This document shows, piece after piece, positions 1-6,347 of a DNA stretch of 6,347 nucleotides (position 1 is the first letter of the stretch; the number at the start of each line of letters is the position of its first letter). The notes under the pieces are model-generated. The model was not told where the DNA came from, did no database searches, and saw nothing but the letters and a program-made list of their open reading frames with translations. Source of the stretch: Pseudomonadota bacterium (GTDB taxonomy: Bacteria; Desulfobacterota; Desulfovibrionia; Desulfovibrionales; Desulfovibrionaceae); assembly GCA_023390395.1 (NCBI GenBank), contig JAEWCY010000226.1:1-6347 (forward strand), in the 5' to 3' direction. The translations under genes and the position numbers were made by a program.

Positions 1-25
1 GAAAATCATGGAAAAAGCGGTCTAG
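1..25 (+). CDS. rpsQ: 30S ribosomal protein S17, C-terminal end (partial)
   Basis: Only the last seven codons and the TAG stop (23-25) are present, reading KIMEKAV in the frame that starts at position 2. The assignment rests mainly on context: in bacterial S10-spc clusters the gene immediately before rplN is rpsQ, and a short basic tail ending like this fits S17 of the Desulfovibrio group. S17 binds 16S rRNA early in 30S assembly. The stop codon overlaps the Shine-Dalgarno (TAGGAG) of rplN, so the two genes are tightly packed in one transcript. The fragment is too short for sequence alone to prove identity. Confidence 0.75.
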
Positions 26-35
26 GAGCGACGTC

Positions 36-404
36 ATGATCCAGGTTGAAACCCAGCTCGACGTGGCGGACAATTCCGGCGCGAAGAAAGTCAGCTGCAT
101 CAAGGTGCTCGGCGGCTCCCGTCGCCGCTACGCTTCGGTCGGCGACATCATCGTCGTGTCGGTGAAAGACGCCCTGCCCAATTCCAAGGTGAAGAAGGGC
201 GCGGTGATGAAGGCCGTCGTCGTGCGCACGAAAAAGGAAGTGGGGCGGCCCGACGGGTCCTACATCAAGTTCGACTCCAATTCGGCCGTGCTGCTTTCCG
301 CTCAGCTCGAGCCGGTGGGCACCCGCATCTTCGGACCCGTGGCCCGCGAGCTGCGCCAGAAAAACTTCATGAAGATCGTGTCCCTGGCCCCCGAGGTCCT
401 GTAG
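36..404 (+). CDS. rplN: 50S ribosomal protein L14
   Basis: This 122-residue protein is the normal length for L14 and begins MIQVETQLDVADNSGAKK, the standard start of the family. The L14 signature spans about residues 60-85 (AVVVRTKKE through DGSYIKFDSNSAV), and the conserved GTRIFGPVARELR segment follows at 95-107. L14 is a five-stranded beta-barrel protein of the large subunit; it lies at the subunit interface, contacts 16S rRNA in the 70S ribosome and is near L19. The ATG at 36 has a good Shine-Dalgarno (AGGAG at 24-28) that overlaps the rpsQ stop. It is the first gene of the classical spc operon and is followed by rplX after 27 bases. Nothing looks truncated or altered. Confidence 0.98.
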   Translation: MIQVETQLDVADNSGAKKVSCIKVLGGSRRRYASVGDIIVVSVKDALPNSKVKKGAVMKAVVVRTKKEVGRPDGSYIKFDSNSAVLLSAQLEPVGTRIFGPVARELRQKNFMKIVSLAPEVL

Positions 405-431
405 GGCAGCGGCCGCGGCATCGAGGAAGCC

Positions 432-755
432 ATGAAAACGTATCGGATTCGCAAGAACGACAAGGTGATGGTCACCGCCGGCAAGGACAAGGGCAAGGTG
501 GGCAAGATCCTCAAGATCCTGCCCAAGAAGAACGCCGTGCTGGTGGAAAAGGTGAACATGGTCAAGCGCCACACCAAGGCCAATCCCTACGCCAAGATTC
601 CCGGCGGCATCGTCGAGAAGGAAGCGCCCCTGGACATTTCCAACGTTTCCCTGCTGTGCGACGCCTGCGCCAAGCCGACCAAGGTCGGCTACAAGGAATC
701 CGCCGACGGCAAGAAGGTGCGCTTCTGCAAGAAGTGCAACCACGAAATCGCGTGA
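432..755 (+). CDS. rplX: 50S ribosomal protein L24, zinc-ribbon form
   Basis: The 107-residue protein carries an N-terminal KOW motif at about residues 7-35 (KNDKVMVTAGKDKGKVGKIL), the family hallmark, followed by the KRHTKANP segment at 45-52. L24 binds the 5' domain of 23S rRNA and is one of the proteins that nucleate 50S assembly, near the exit of the peptide tunnel. The C-terminal part has two CxxC pairs, Cys76/Cys79 and Cys99/Cys102, which look like a complete zinc ribbon; these cysteines are present in many bacterial L24 proteins but absent from E. coli L24. Zinc binding here is inferred from the motif. The start ATG follows GAGGAA with suitable spacing. The gap to rplE is 17 bases. Confidence 0.98.
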   Translation: MKTYRIRKNDKVMVTAGKDKGKVGKILKILPKKNAVLVEKVNMVKRHTKANPYAKIPGGIVEKEAPLDISNVSLLCDACAKPTKVGYKESADGKKVRFCKKCNHEIA

Positions 756-761
756 GGAGAA

Positions 762-766
762 AAGGA
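762..766 (+). promoter_or_regulatory. Shine-Dalgarno that fixes the rplE start
   Basis: The rplX-rplE gap contains AGGAG (755-759) and AAGGA (762-766). The second lies 6 bases before the ATG at 773, the optimal distance. This supports starting L5 at 773 and not at upstream in-frame ATGs inside rplX, which would add about 39 arginine-rich residues with no resemblance to L5. Confidence 0.8.
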
Positions 767-772
767 AACGGT

Positions 773-1312
773 ATGACCCGCCTGGAACAAATTTATGCCG
801 AGAAGGTAGCCCCGGAACTGAAGAAGGCGTTCGGGTACACCTCCAGCATGCAAATCCCCCGGCTTTCCTTCATTTCGCTCAACATGGGCTTGGGCGAGGC
901 GAGCAACAACAACAAGCTCATCGAGGAAGCCGTGGTGGAGCTGACCGCCATCTCCGGACAGAAGGCCGTGGTGACCCGCGCCCGCAAGTCCATTGCCGCG
1001 TTCAAGCTCCGGGAAGGCATGCCGGTGGGTTGCCGTGTCACGCTTCGCCGGGATCGGATGTGGGATTTCCTCGACAAGCTGATCAACTTCGCCCTGCCTC
1101 GGGTTCGCGACTTTCGCGGCGTGCCTGACCGCGGGTTCGACGGCCGCGGCAATTTCACCCTCGGCGTCCGGGAGCACACGATCTTCCCGGAAATCAACGT
1201 GGACCGCGTCGAACACGTCAAGGGCATGAACGTCACCATCGTCACCACGGCTCGCGCCGACAAGGAGGGCAAGATGTTTCTGGACCTCCTCGGCATGCCG
1301 TTTAAAAAGTAA
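773..1312 (+). CDS. rplE: 50S ribosomal protein L5
   Basis: The reading frame from ATG 773 gives 179 residues, exactly the usual L5 length, starting MTRLEQIYAEKVAPEL. Conserved stretches include IPRLSFISLNMGLGEA (28-43), SGQKAVVTRARKSIAAFKLR (61-80) followed by EGMPVG, the LPRVRDFRG block at 108-116, and the FPEIN element at 138-142. L5 binds 5S rRNA together with L18 and L25, forms part of the central protuberance, and contacts S13 and the P-site tRNA region. In this window its partner L18 lies downstream in the same operon. In E. coli the S8 autoregulatory site lies around the start of this gene; I could not recognise an equivalent fold by eye here. The sequence is complete and ordinary. 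Confidence 0.98.
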   Translation: MTRLEQIYAEKVAPELKKAFGYTSSMQIPRLSFISLNMGLGEASNNNKLIEEAVVELTAISGQKAVVTRARKSIAAFKLREGMPVGCRVTLRRDRMWDFLDKLINFALPRVRDFRGVPDRGFDGRGNFTLGVREHTIFPEINVDRVEHVKGMNVTIVTTARADKEGKMFLDLLGMPFKK

Positions 1313-1323
1313 GGAGAACGGCC

Positions 1324-1509
1324 GTGGCCCGCAAATCGTTGATGGTGAAAGCCAGCCGCAAGCCCAAGTTTTCCAGCAGAGCATACAACCGCTGCCCCAT
1401 CTGCGGTCGTCCCAGGGCGTATCTGCGCAAGTTCGGCGTCTGCCGCATTTGCTTCCGTAACATGTCGCTGACCGGCGAAATGCCCGGCGTGCGCAAGTCG
1501 AGCTGGTAG
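1324..1509 (+). CDS. rpsN: 30S ribosomal protein S14, zinc-binding (type Z)
   Basis: This short 61-residue S14 has the zinc-binding (C+) architecture: Cys24, Cys27, Cys40 and Cys43 in a CPIC-x12-CRIC arrangement, followed by CFRNMSLTGEMPGVRKSSW at the C terminus. The ~100-residue cysteine-free form of E. coli is clearly different. S14 assembles late into the 30S head next to S3, S10 and S19. The start is a GTG at 1324 preceded by TAAGGAG, with the rplE stop overlapping that Shine-Dalgarno region. The position between rplE and rpsH is the standard spc order. The symbol rpsZ is also used for this form. No second, cysteine-free copy is visible in the window. Confidence 0.97.
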   Translation: MARKSLMVKASRKPKFSSRAYNRCPICGRPRAYLRKFGVCRICFRNMSLTGEMPGVRKSSW

Positions 1510-1527
1510 CTTAAGGAGAAGGAAACC

Positions 1528-1911
1528 ATGTCGGTGACCGACCCTATTTCCGATATGCTCACCCGCATCCGCAACGCCCACCGGGCCTTGCACGCGGATC
1601 TGAACATCCCGGCCTCCAAACTCAAGGCCGCCATCGCCGCCATCCTCAAAGAGGAAGGCTACATCGCCGATTATTCCGTGGCCGATGCCGCGCTGTCCAT
1701 CAGCCTCAAGTACCAGGGCGGCAAGCCGCTCATCTCGGGACTCAAGCGGGTGAGCAAGCCCGGCCGCCGCGTCTACGTCGGGGCCGAGGCCATCCCCAAG
1801 GTCCAAAACGGCCTGGGCATCAGCATCCTGTCCACCTCTCGGGGCATCCTCGAGGGCGGCAAGGCCCGGGAGCTCAAGGTCGGCGGCGAGCTCCTGTGCG
1901 AAATCTGGTAA
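1528..1911 (+). CDS. rpsH: 30S ribosomal protein S8
   Basis: The 127-residue protein begins MSVTDPISDMLTRIRNA, the typical S8 start, and ends with the conserved C-terminal block GLGISILSTSRGI (95-107) and VGGELLCEIW, containing the family signature and terminal tryptophan. KPGRRVYVG at 77-85 is the conserved central loop. S8 binds helix 21 of 16S rRNA and is a primary organiser of the 30S platform. In E. coli it also represses the spc operon by binding its mRNA near rplE; whether it does so here cannot be told from the sequence. Start context is strong (TTAAGGAGAAGGAAACC before ATG). It sits 18 bases after rpsN and 25 bases before rplF. Confidence 0.98.
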   Translation: MSVTDPISDMLTRIRNAHRALHADLNIPASKLKAAIAAILKEEGYIADYSVADAALSISLKYQGGKPLISGLKRVSKPGRRVYVGAEAIPKVQNGLGISILSTSRGILEGGKARELKVGGELLCEIW

Positions 1912-1936
1912 GAAGACACGTCGCGGAGAAGATGTC

Positions 1937-2476
1937 ATGTCCAGGATAGGCAAACGCGAAATCGAGCTTCCCTCCGGCGTGTCCGTCGAGGTGGCTCCCG
2001 AGGCGGTGACGGTCAAGGGCCCCAAGGGCCAGCTGTCCACCCCCACCCATCCCAAGATCGCCTATGCGGTCGAGGGCACCACTGTCACGGTCAGCCGCGT
2101 GGACGACACGCGCCTGGCCCGGGCCCAGCACGGCCTGCGCCGCACCCTCCTGGCCAACCTGGTCGAGGGCGTGAGCAAGGGCTTCTCCAAGACCCTCGAG
2201 GTCATCGGCGTGGGCTACAAGGTCTCCACCGCCGCCGACACCGTGACCCTGGCCGTGGGCTACTCCCACCCGGTGGACTTCAAGCTGCCGGCCGGGATCG
2301 AGGCCAAGGTCGAGGGCAACAAGCTCACCCTGAGCGGGATCGACAAGATCCTCCTGGGCGAGACCGCGGCCCGCATCCGCCGCGTGCGTCCGCCCGAGCC
2401 GTTCAAGGGCAAGGGCATCAAGTACGACACCGAAACCATTCGTCGCAAGGCCGGCAAGTCCGGCGGCAAGAAATAG
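1937..2476 (+). CDS. rplF: 50S ribosomal protein L6
   Basis: A 179-residue protein starting MSRIGKREIELPSGV, the universal L6 beginning, built of two repeated alpha/beta domains (roughly 1-80 and 81-175). The first has VTVKGPKGQLS (25-35) and the second LEVIGVGYKV (87-96). The L6 signature RPPEPFKGKGIKY lies at 151-163. L6 binds 23S rRNA near the sarcin-ricin loop and the L7/L12 stalk base, close to where elongation factors dock. The ATG is preceded by CGGAGAAG with somewhat long spacing. The lysine-rich tail AGKSGGKK is normal. From this gene to rplO the codons look even more G/C-ended than in the genes before it. Confidence 0.98.
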   Translation: MSRIGKREIELPSGVSVEVAPEAVTVKGPKGQLSTPTHPKIAYAVEGTTVTVSRVDDTRLARAQHGLRRTLLANLVEGVSKGFSKTLEVIGVGYKVSTAADTVTLAVGYSHPVDFKLPAGIEAKVEGNKLTLSGIDKILLGETAARIRRVRPPEPFKGKGIKYDTETIRRKAGKSGGKK

Positions 2477-2485
2477 GACCGCACC

Positions 2486-2845
2486 ATGAAGATGACCAAG
2501 ACCCTGGCGCGCGCGCGCCGGAAAGTCCGCATCCGCAAGAAGCTGGCCGGCACCGCCGAGCGTCCCCGGCTGGTCGTGTTCCGGTCCAACCGGCACATCT
2601 ACGCCCAGGTCGTGGACGACGTCACCGGCCAGACCCTGGTGTCGTCTTCCAGCCTGACCCTGGGCAAGGGCGGCGAGGCCATGAAGGCCGACAAGGAAGC
2701 CGCCGCCAAGGTGGGCAAGGACCTGGCCCAAAAGGCCCTGGAACGCAATATTGAAGCCGTTGTCTTCGACCGTAACGGCTACATTTACCACGGCCGGATC
2801 AAAGCCCTGGCCGACGGAGCGCGGGATGGCGGCCTCAAATTCTAA
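2486..2845 (+). CDS. rplR: 50S ribosomal protein L18
   Basis: The 119-residue protein has the basic, flexible N-terminal region of L18 (residues 5-28, rich in Arg and Lys), then RLVVFRSNRHIYAQVVDD (28-45) and the conserved C-terminal block FDRNGYIYHGRIKALADGAR (94-113) ending DGGLKF. L18 binds 5S rRNA and with L5 brings it into the central protuberance of the 50S subunit. Start: AGGA at 2475-2478 precedes ATG 2486 by 7 bases; a second ATG at 2492 is a possible alternative two residues in. The gene ends with tandem stops TAA TAA (2843-2848). A long alternating GC palindrome lies at codons 7-12. Confidence 0.98.
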   Translation: MKMTKTLARARRKVRIRKKLAGTAERPRLVVFRSNRHIYAQVVDDVTGQTLVSSSSLTLGKGGEAMKADKEAAAKVGKDLAQKALERNIEAVVFDRNGYIYHGRIKALADGARDGGLKF

Positions 2846-2867
2846 TAAGCGCGGGAAGGAAGACGGC

Positions 2868-3362
2868 ATGGAACAGCAGACCGACCTCGGTCAGATCGAA
2901 AAGATCGTGTACCTCAACCGCGTGGCCAAGGTCGTCAAGGGCGGCCGGCGGTTCAGCTTCAGCGCCCTGGTCGTCGTCGGCGACGGCAAGGGGTCTGTGG
3001 GCTACGGTCTGGGCAAGGCCAACGAGGTTCCGGAAGCCATCCGCAAGGCCACGGAGCAGGCCCGCAAGGGCATGATCCGCATCCCTCTGCTCGACGGCAC
3101 CCTGCCCTACGAGGTGCTCGGTCAGTTCGGGGCCGGCCGCGTCATGCTCAAGCCCGCCTCCAAGGGCACCGGCATCATCGCCGGCGGTCCCGTGCGCGCC
3201 ATCATGGAAGCCTGCGGCGTCCACGACATCCTGACCAAGGCCATCGGCACCAACAATCCGCACAACGTTCTGCGCGCCACCATGGAAGGCCTGGCTTCGC
3301 TGCGCAGCGCCGATTCCGTCGGCGCCATGCGCGGCAAGGCCCTGGCCACCCCGCGCAAATAA
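2868..3362 (+). CDS. rpsE: 30S ribosomal protein S5
   Basis: Starting at ATG 2868 gives 164 residues, typical for S5. The N-terminal dsRNA-binding-like domain (about 10-75) contains the KGGRRFSF loop at 24-31, the region altered in spectinomycin-resistant mutants of other bacteria and here of ordinary form, followed by VGDGKGSVGYGLGKANEVPEAI. The C-terminal domain (about 85-150) contains GRVMLKPASKGTGIIAGGPVR and the TNNPHNVLRAT segment. S5 lies at the back of the 30S subunit by the mRNA entry channel, with S3 and S4, and influences decoding accuracy. The GGAAGGAAG Shine-Dalgarno at 2855-2863 supports this start; the upstream in-frame ATG at 2751 lies inside rplR and would add non-family residues. 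Confidence 0.98.
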   Translation: MEQQTDLGQIEKIVYLNRVAKVVKGGRRFSFSALVVVGDGKGSVGYGLGKANEVPEAIRKATEQARKGMIRIPLLDGTLPYEVLGQFGAGRVMLKPASKGTGIIAGGPVRAIMEACGVHDILTKAIGTNNPHNVLRATMEGLASLRSADSVGAMRGKALATPRK

Positions 3363-3373
3363 GGAAGACCGCC

Positions 3374-3553
3374 ATGGCGACCATTACCGTGACCCTGGCC
3401 AGAAGCCGCTACGGCAACACCCCCAAGCAGCGCGCCACCCTGGCCGCCCTGGGACTTACGAAAATCCGGCAGGCGCGCACCTTCGAGAAGTCCGAGACCG
3501 TCCTCGGCATGATCGAGAAGGTCAAGCACCTCCTTGAGGTGACCGAGTCATGA
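3374..3553 (+). CDS. rpmD: 50S ribosomal protein L30
   Basis: A 59-residue protein, the same length as E. coli L30, translated directly from the sequence: it begins MATITVTLARSRYG and continues with the typical L30 core of GNTPKQRATLAALGL, then a KVKHLLEV helix near the end. L30 is a small beta-alpha-beta protein of the large subunit that binds 23S rRNA domain II/5S region; bacteria can lack it, so its presence is informative about lineage. It has a good Shine-Dalgarno (AAGGAAG) just after the rpsE stop. Its TGA stop (3551-3553) overlaps the ATG of rplO (3550-3552), an ATGA junction that points to translational coupling. Confidence 0.96.
   Translation: MATITVTLARSRYGNTPKQRATLAALGLTKIRQARTFEKSETVLGMIEKVKHLLEVTES
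3536..3542 (+). promoter_or_regulatory. Strong Shine-Dalgarno for rplO inside rpmD
   Basis: GAGGTGA at 3536-3542 matches seven bases of the consensus complementary to the 16S rRNA 3' end and lies 7 bases before the rplO ATG at 3550. It is embedded in the final codons of rpmD (Leu-Glu-Val-Thr), so the coding sequence and the ribosome binding site share these bases. Confidence 0.8.
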
Positions 3554-4029
3554 AGCTGCACGAGCTCTATCCCTTCCCCGAGGAGCGCCAGAACCGCAAG
3601 CGCATCGGCCGCGGCCGGGCCACGGGCCAGGGCTGCACCGCCGGCAAGGGCAACAAAGGCCAGAACGCCCGCGCGGGCGTGTCCGAGCGCCCCTGGTTCG
3701 AGGGCGGCCAGATGCCGCTGGCGCGCCGCCTGCCCAAGCGCGGGTTCAAGAACTACAAGTTCAAGGTGGTCTACCAGCCGCTCAACCTCGACCGGCTGCT
3801 CGCGGCCTTCGAGGGCAAGGACGCCATCAGCCTTGACGACATCTACGCCCGCGGGCTGGCCCGGGCCGGCGCGCTGGTGAAGATCCTGAGCCAAGGCGAA
3901 GTCTCCGCCGCCGTCACCGTGGAAGCCCACCGCTTCAGCGCCAAGGCCGCGGAAAAGCTCACCGCCGCCGGCGGCAAGGCCGTGACCCTCGGGGTCGAGG
4001 CCGCCGACGCCGAAACTCCTACCGAATAA
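3550..4029 (+). CDS. rplO: 50S ribosomal protein L15
   Basis: The 159-residue protein begins MKLHELYPFPEERQNRKRIG and carries the glycine-rich L15 N-terminal region (19-42: IGRGRATGQGCTAGKGNKGQ then NARAG), which threads into 23S rRNA, followed by FEGGQMPLARRLPKRGF (50-66). The globular C-terminal domain (about 75-148) includes LVKILSQGEV. L15 joins late in 50S assembly. It is about 15 residues longer than E. coli L15 (144), partly through an acidic tail (EAADAETPTE). At residue 29 a cysteine occupies the position that is lysine in the E. coli motif (GKT). The start overlaps the end of rpmD by 4 bases. The gap to secY is 12 bases. Confidence 0.98.
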   Translation: MKLHELYPFPEERQNRKRIGRGRATGQGCTAGKGNKGQNARAGVSERPWFEGGQMPLARRLPKRGFKNYKFKVVYQPLNLDRLLAAFEGKDAISLDDIYARGLARAGALVKILSQGEVSAAVTVEAHRFSAKAAEKLTAAGGKAVTLGVEAADAETPTE

Positions 4030-4041
4030 ACGGAAGTTGCC

Positions 4042-5355
<1,314 letters not shown>

Positions 5356-5358
5356 AAA

Positions 5359-6126
5359 TTGAAGAAGGTCAGGGGGATATTCCTCAAAAACGACCTTGAG
5401 ATCGCGGCCATGCGCCAGGCGTGCCGCATCGTGGCCATCATTCTCGGTGATCTGCGGGATGCGGTCCGGCCTGGCGTCAAGACGATGCTGTTCGAGGAGA
5501 TCGCCCGCAAGCGCTGCGACGATTTCAAGGTGAAGCCGGCGTTTCTGGGCATGTACGGATTCCCGTTCGCCCTTTGCTGCTCGGTCAACGAAGAGGTCGT
5601 GCACGGTTTCCCTTCGGAGCGCGTGCTGGCCGAGGGAGACATCGTCAGCTTCGACATGGGCGTGGTCTACGACGGCTTCTACGGCGATTCGGCCACCACG
5701 GTCCCGGTGGGGGCGGTGGACGAGGCCAGCGCGAAGCTCTTGTCGGTGACCCGGGAATCGCTCGCCACGGGTATCGAGCAGGCGGTTTCAGGCAACGACC
5801 TGTATGACATTTCGCGAGCCGTGCAGAAATATGTTGAAGGCCATGGGCTAAGTGTTGTAAGACGGTTTGTTGGTCACGGCATCGGGAGGAAACTCCACGA
5901 GAAGCCCGAAATCCCGAATTTCGAGCCCAAGGGCGCGCCTCGCGTCCCGCTCCTGCCCGGGATGGTGCTGGCCATCGAACCCATGGTGACGGCCGGCGGG
6001 CCCGATGTCGAAGTCCTGTCGGACAATTGGACCGCCGTGACCAAGGACCGCAGCCTGTCCGCCCATTTCGAGCATACGGTGGCTGTGACCAGAAACGGTC
6101 CTCGGATTTTAAGCCTGCCCGATTGA
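5359..6126 (+). CDS. map: Type I methionine aminopeptidase
   Basis: This 255-residue enzyme removes the N-terminal methionine from new proteins after deformylation. All catalytic and metal-binding residues of type I MetAP can be placed: His82 (VVHGFP), Asp99 and Asp110 (SFDMG ... YGDSATT), His173 (VGHGIG), His180 (LHEKP), Glu207 (IEPMV) and Glu238 (HFEHT). The start is TTG at 5359: the frame is closed by the secY TAG just upstream, the next ATG is codon 18 (5410), and starting there would remove the conserved ...LEIAAMRQACRIVA lead-in. No strong Shine-Dalgarno precedes it, only AGGCAG or AAGGG at marginal spacing, which suggests coupling to secY translation. An AT-rich patch with unusual codons covers about residues 157-178. 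No adk lies between secY and map, unlike in Bacillus. Confidence 0.97.
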   Translation: MKKVRGIFLKNDLEIAAMRQACRIVAIILGDLRDAVRPGVKTMLFEEIARKRCDDFKVKPAFLGMYGFPFALCCSVNEEVVHGFPSERVLAEGDIVSFDMGVVYDGFYGDSATTVPVGAVDEASAKLLSVTRESLATGIEQAVSGNDLYDISRAVQKYVEGHGLSVVRRFVGHGIGRKLHEKPEIPNFEPKGAPRVPLLPGMVLAIEPMVTAGGPDVEVLSDNWTAVTKDRSLSAHFEHTVAVTRNGPRILSLPD

Positions 6127-6160
6127 AACGACCGATACCCCAAGCGGCATCGGTTGTTTT
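6127..6160 (+). terminator. Putative intrinsic terminator or attenuator between map and rpmJ
   Basis: CGACCGAT (6129-6136) can pair with ATCGGTTG (6149-6156), giving an 8-bp stem with one G-U pair and a 12-base loop, immediately followed by TTTT (6157-6160). Two further A-U pairs could extend the base into the U run. This is the arrangement of a rho-independent terminator, but the stem is short, the loop is large and the U run is only four long, so partial termination is more likely than a full stop. It starts right after the map stop and lies at the boundary between the secretion/maturation genes and the rpmJ-rpsM part. It could instead be an mRNA processing site or a chance fold. Confidence 0.45.
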
Positions 6161-6184
6161 CGTCGCCAGGAGACGGAGAGCGTC

Positions 6185-6298
6185 ATGAAAGTGAAACCCT
6201 CGGTGAAAAAACTTTGTCCCAAGTGCAAAATCATCCGTCGCCACGGCATCGTGCGGGTGATCTGCGAGAACCCCCGGCACAAGCAGCGCCAGGGATAA
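6185..6298 (+). CDS. rpmJ: 50S ribosomal protein L36, zinc-binding form
   Basis: A 37-residue protein, exactly the usual length of zinc-type L36, translated directly: MKVKPSVKKLCPKCKIIRR and onward to NPRHKQRQG. The zinc ligands Cys11, Cys14, Cys27 and His32 of the C+ form are all present. L36 is the smallest protein of the large subunit and organises 23S rRNA near the A-site side. It has a good start context (AGGAG at 6168-6172 and GGAGAG at 6175-6180 before the ATG). It follows map after 58 bases, without the infA gene that often lies here in Firmicutes, and precedes rpsM by 12 bases. Confidence 0.97.
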   Translation: MKVKPSVKKLCPKCKIIRRHGIVRVICENPRHKQRQG

Positions 6299-6310
6299 CG
6301 GAGGAACGTC

Positions 6311-6347
6311 GTGGCCAGAATCGCGGGAGTCGACCTGCCCAAAAACA
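6311..6347 (+). CDS. rpsM: 30S ribosomal protein S13, N-terminal end (partial)
   Basis: The window ends twelve codons into this gene. The visible residues MARIAGVDLPKN are the standard N terminus of bacterial S13, and rpmJ-rpsM is a highly conserved gene pair. The start is a GTG at 6311 behind a strong Shine-Dalgarno (GGAGGAA at 6300-6306). S13 sits in the 30S head, contacts the P-site tRNA and forms bridges with L5. It is the first gene of the alpha operon, normally followed by rpsK, rpsD, rpoA and rplQ, which are outside this window. Confidence 0.93.
   Translation, partial: MARIAGVDLPKN

Noticed and set aside
409..416. GCGGCCGC palindrome in the rplN-rplX gap
   Set aside because: An 8-base self-complementary run with no loop is not a useful hairpin, and such sites arise by chance in GC-rich DNA.
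656..772. Upstream extension of the rplE frame into rplX
   Set aside because: The extra residues are arginine-rich and unlike L5, and a well-spaced Shine-Dalgarno precedes the ATG at 773.
793..2055. 420-codon open frame on the minus strand opposite rplE to rplF
   Set aside because: Low-complexity shadow of confirmed ribosomal protein genes, with no independent start context or family resemblance.
1874..2869. 331-codon minus-strand open frame opposite rplF and rplR
   Set aside because: Same reason: Gly/Ala/His/Asp-rich antisense translation caused by G/C-ended codons on the plus strand.
6123..6151. TTGAAA near the end of map as a -35 box for an rpmJ promoter
   Set aside because: At 16-18 bases downstream the sequence is GC-rich (around GGCATC) with no -10-like element.

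Overview
The window is an uninterrupted stretch of the bacterial spc ribosomal-protein operon running into the start of the alpha operon, all on the plus strand. The gene order is rpsQ (last codons), rplN, rplX, rplE, rpsN (zinc form), rpsH, rplF, rplR, rpsE, rpmD, rplO, secY, map, rpmJ and rpsM (first codons). The DNA is GC-rich with strong G/C preference at third codon positions. The protein sequences, the zinc-binding forms of S14, L24 and L36, and secY followed directly by map (no adk, no infA) then rpmJ suggest a Desulfovibrio-like member of the Desulfobacterota. That placement is an inference from gene order and sequence style, not from a search.

Layout: positions 1-25 hold the end of S17. 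Positions 36-2845 encode L14, L24, L5, S14, S8, L6 and L18, separated by short gaps of about 9 to 27 bases, most of which carry a Shine-Dalgarno sequence. Positions 2868-4029 encode S5, L30 and L15, with L30 and L15 overlapping by 4 bases (ATGA). Positions 4042-5355 encode the SecY translocon channel, and 5359-6126 encode a type I methionine aminopeptidase with a TTG start only 3 bases after the secY stop. The one intergenic region with visible structure is 6127-6184, which holds a hairpin followed by TTTT, before rpmJ (6185-6298) and the start of rpsM (6311 onward). There is no gene-free stretch above 100 bases.

The genes work together in making and handling new protein. The ribosomal proteins build the 30S (S17, S14, S8, S5, S13) and 50S (L14, L24, L5, L6, L18, L30, L15, L36) subunits. 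SecY is the membrane exit channel, and Map removes the initiator methionine from nascent chains. I found no mobile element, CRISPR array, tRNA, rRNA or unknown gene, and no evidence of a novel system. The points worth a second look are small: the map-rpmJ hairpin, the weak TTG start of map in frame with secY, an AT-rich patch of unusual codons inside map, and a few protein-level details.
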